Made by a program: the position numbers and the translations under genes. Below are positions 12,028-12,896 of a DNA stretch of 12,896 nucleotides, in pieces. The stretch covers positions 1 to 12,896 of the forward strand of contig CAZKTO010000076.1 of assembly GCA_964555685.1 (NCBI GenBank). The letters run 5' to 3'. Source of the stretch: CAZKTO01 sp964555685. Its GTDB lineage: Bacteria; Chloroflexota; Dehalococcoidia; SHYB01. Each line of letters begins with the position of its first letter. Position 1 is the stretch's first letter. The notes under the pieces are model-generated. The model saw nothing but the letters and a program-made list of their open reading frames with translations, had not been told where the DNA came from and did no database searches.

Positions 12028-12759
12028 ATGCGTCGTTATGCAGTCGTCGCCGTCGCAGCCTCGCTGGCGGTCGCCGCGTGCGGCGGCTCCGGCGGGCCCA
12101 AGAAGGTCACCGACACCTACGAGATCAACTTGCAGGGCGAGGCGACGGTCGGAGGCAAGCTGGTCCTGGCCGCCCCCACTCGTATCGAGGTGGACGTGGC
12201 CGAAGGCGCCCGCGCCCAGGATGTGACCCTGTCCATCCGCGACGAGCTCCAGCGGCGCGGCTTCGAGATCCTCTGCACCATCGACCGGCAGGATCAGGGG
12301 TTCGCCGTCGTCGTCCAGGGACGCGTCGAGATCTCCAGCGCCAAATCCCAGTTGGGCGGCGTCGGCGGCACCGCGAGCCAGGTCATCGAGCGCGCCGGCG
12401 TCATCGAGAGCGCCACGCGGGAGTACCTGCGCCACCTCCGGGAGAACAATCGCGACGGGCTGCGGCGCTGGGTGACGGAACCCTTCTTCGAGGAGGCAAC
12501 CCGAGAGCTGGGCAGGGGCGCGACCATCGTCAATCTCCGGCCGCCCTCCATCGGCTGCCACTCGGCCTCGACGGTCGTGGAGGTCGTCTACCTCGGCGGG
12601 GAGCACGTAGAGAGCGAGCTTCAGCTCGTCACGGACAATGGGCATGAGTGGCGCGTGGATAGCTCGCGCGTGCTTGCCAAGTGGTCGGAGCGGACGTCGG
12701 CCCAGGTGAAGGTGCGCGTCACCTCCAACGGCAACGCCGCGGTCCAGACCTCGAAGTAG
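12028..12759 (+). CDS. Putative lipoprotein of unknown function
   Basis: 243 residues. Start at 12028 with gaaggag (about 12015-12021) 6 nt upstream. The N-terminus is a lipoprotein signal: M-R-R, a hydrophobic run, then lipobox V-A-A-C with Cys18 as the expected lipidation site, followed by a G/S linker. The mature part has beta-rich, charged stretches (for example I-E-V-D-V-A-E-G-A-R-A-Q-D-V-T-L-S-I) and a middle helix (about 130-165). I do not recognise a family. It is expected to be exported and anchored to the outer face of the membrane. It appears to be transcribed alone from the strong promoter at 11919-11947. Stop is TAG. Confidence 0.8.
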   Translation: MRRYAVVAVAASLAVAACGGSGGPKKVTDTYEINLQGEATVGGKLVLAAPTRIEVDVAEGARAQDVTLSIRDELQRRGFEILCTIDRQDQGFAVVVQGRVEISSAKSQLGGVGGTASQVIERAGVIESATREYLRHLRENNRDGLRRWVTEPFFEEATRELGRGATIVNLRPPSIGCHSASTVVEVVYLGGEHVESELQLVTDNGHEWRVDSSRVLAKWSERTSAQVKVRVTSNGNAAVQTSK

Positions 12760-12835
12760 CCCACCGCGATCAGCGTCGCCCGGCCAGAAAAGCGCGGGGC
12801 GCTCGAGGGCCGCGCCACGGTTCGCCTCGCCGCGA

Positions 12836-12896
12836 CAGGGTCCTTCGATTATTCTGGGGAAACCTCTTTTGACAAAGAGGCTTTCCCCAGGCCCCT
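12836..12896. repeat. Nested palindromic element, copy 2 (left end, cut by window edge)
   Basis: 61 bp matching 6230-6290 with only two mismatches, including the ggggaaa-cctcttt hairpin with loop tgac instead of tgat. The upstream flank differs from copy 1, so the left boundary of this copy is near 12836. The rest lies beyond the window. Positions 12760-12835, between the lipoprotein stop and the element, show nothing recognisable. Confidence 0.85.

Noticed and set aside
1..12896. tRNA, rRNA, CRISPR arrays or riboswitches
   Set aside because: No cloverleaf with a T-arm GTTCRANYC motif, no rRNA-like tracts and no regularly spaced direct repeats were seen. The repeats present are inverted and dispersed.

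Overview
This is a GC-rich bacterial chromosome segment. Two paralogous luciferase-like (LLM, F420-type) oxidoreductases, an NfeD/SPFH pair, a chlorite-dismutase-family heme protein, and intergenic gaps full of small palindromic repeats together suggest a Chloroflexota lineage (Dehalococcoidia/SAR202-like). That assignment is an inference from gene content and repeat style; there is no marker gene in the window.

Layout. Positions 1-148 hold only repeats. A plus-strand run follows: NfeD-type membrane protease (149-1582), SPFH/stomatin protein (1685-2551), LLM oxidoreductase A (2583-3572), a HicA-HicB toxin-antitoxin cassette (3687-4185) and LLM oxidoreductase B (4182-5171). A strong hairpin separates this run from the minus-strand genes: an SDR dehydrogenase (5254-6012) and a TldD metallopeptidase (6447-7889). 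Between those two lies a nested palindrome of about 229 bp, and the left end of a second copy closes the window. Next comes a minus-strand operon read from about 9813 downwards: Cld/HemQ-like heme protein (9079-9777), an ArsC/Spx-family protein (8721-9068) and a DUF309 protein (8266-8646). Divergent from it is a crotonase (10039-10833), which converges on a YjbQ-family gene (10881-11300). A 727-bp gene-free stretch packed with repeats then leads to a lipoprotein gene (12028-12759) behind a near-consensus promoter.

The most important observation is the ArsC/Spx-family gene at 8721-9068 (minus). Its frame is open for 115 residues except for one in-frame TGA at codon 13, exactly where the first Cys of the CxxC redox motif belongs (T-[UGA]-T-T-C-R-N). 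Just downstream, an 8-bp hairpin with a GUC loop places the loop G 24 nt after the UGA, as expected for a bacterial SECIS. I call it a candidate selenoprotein with a UxxC active site. Ordinary gene finding would leave the interval empty. The Sec machinery (selA/B/C/D) is not in this window, so this rests on sequence logic alone.

Other points of interest: the 14 genes mostly end in TAG (9) and rarely in TGA (2), unusual for such high GC; HicA lacks its catalytic His and takes its start codon from the end of a dispersed repeat; the crotonase lacks both classical catalytic glutamates; and at least five families of intergenic palindromic repeats recur within 13 kb.
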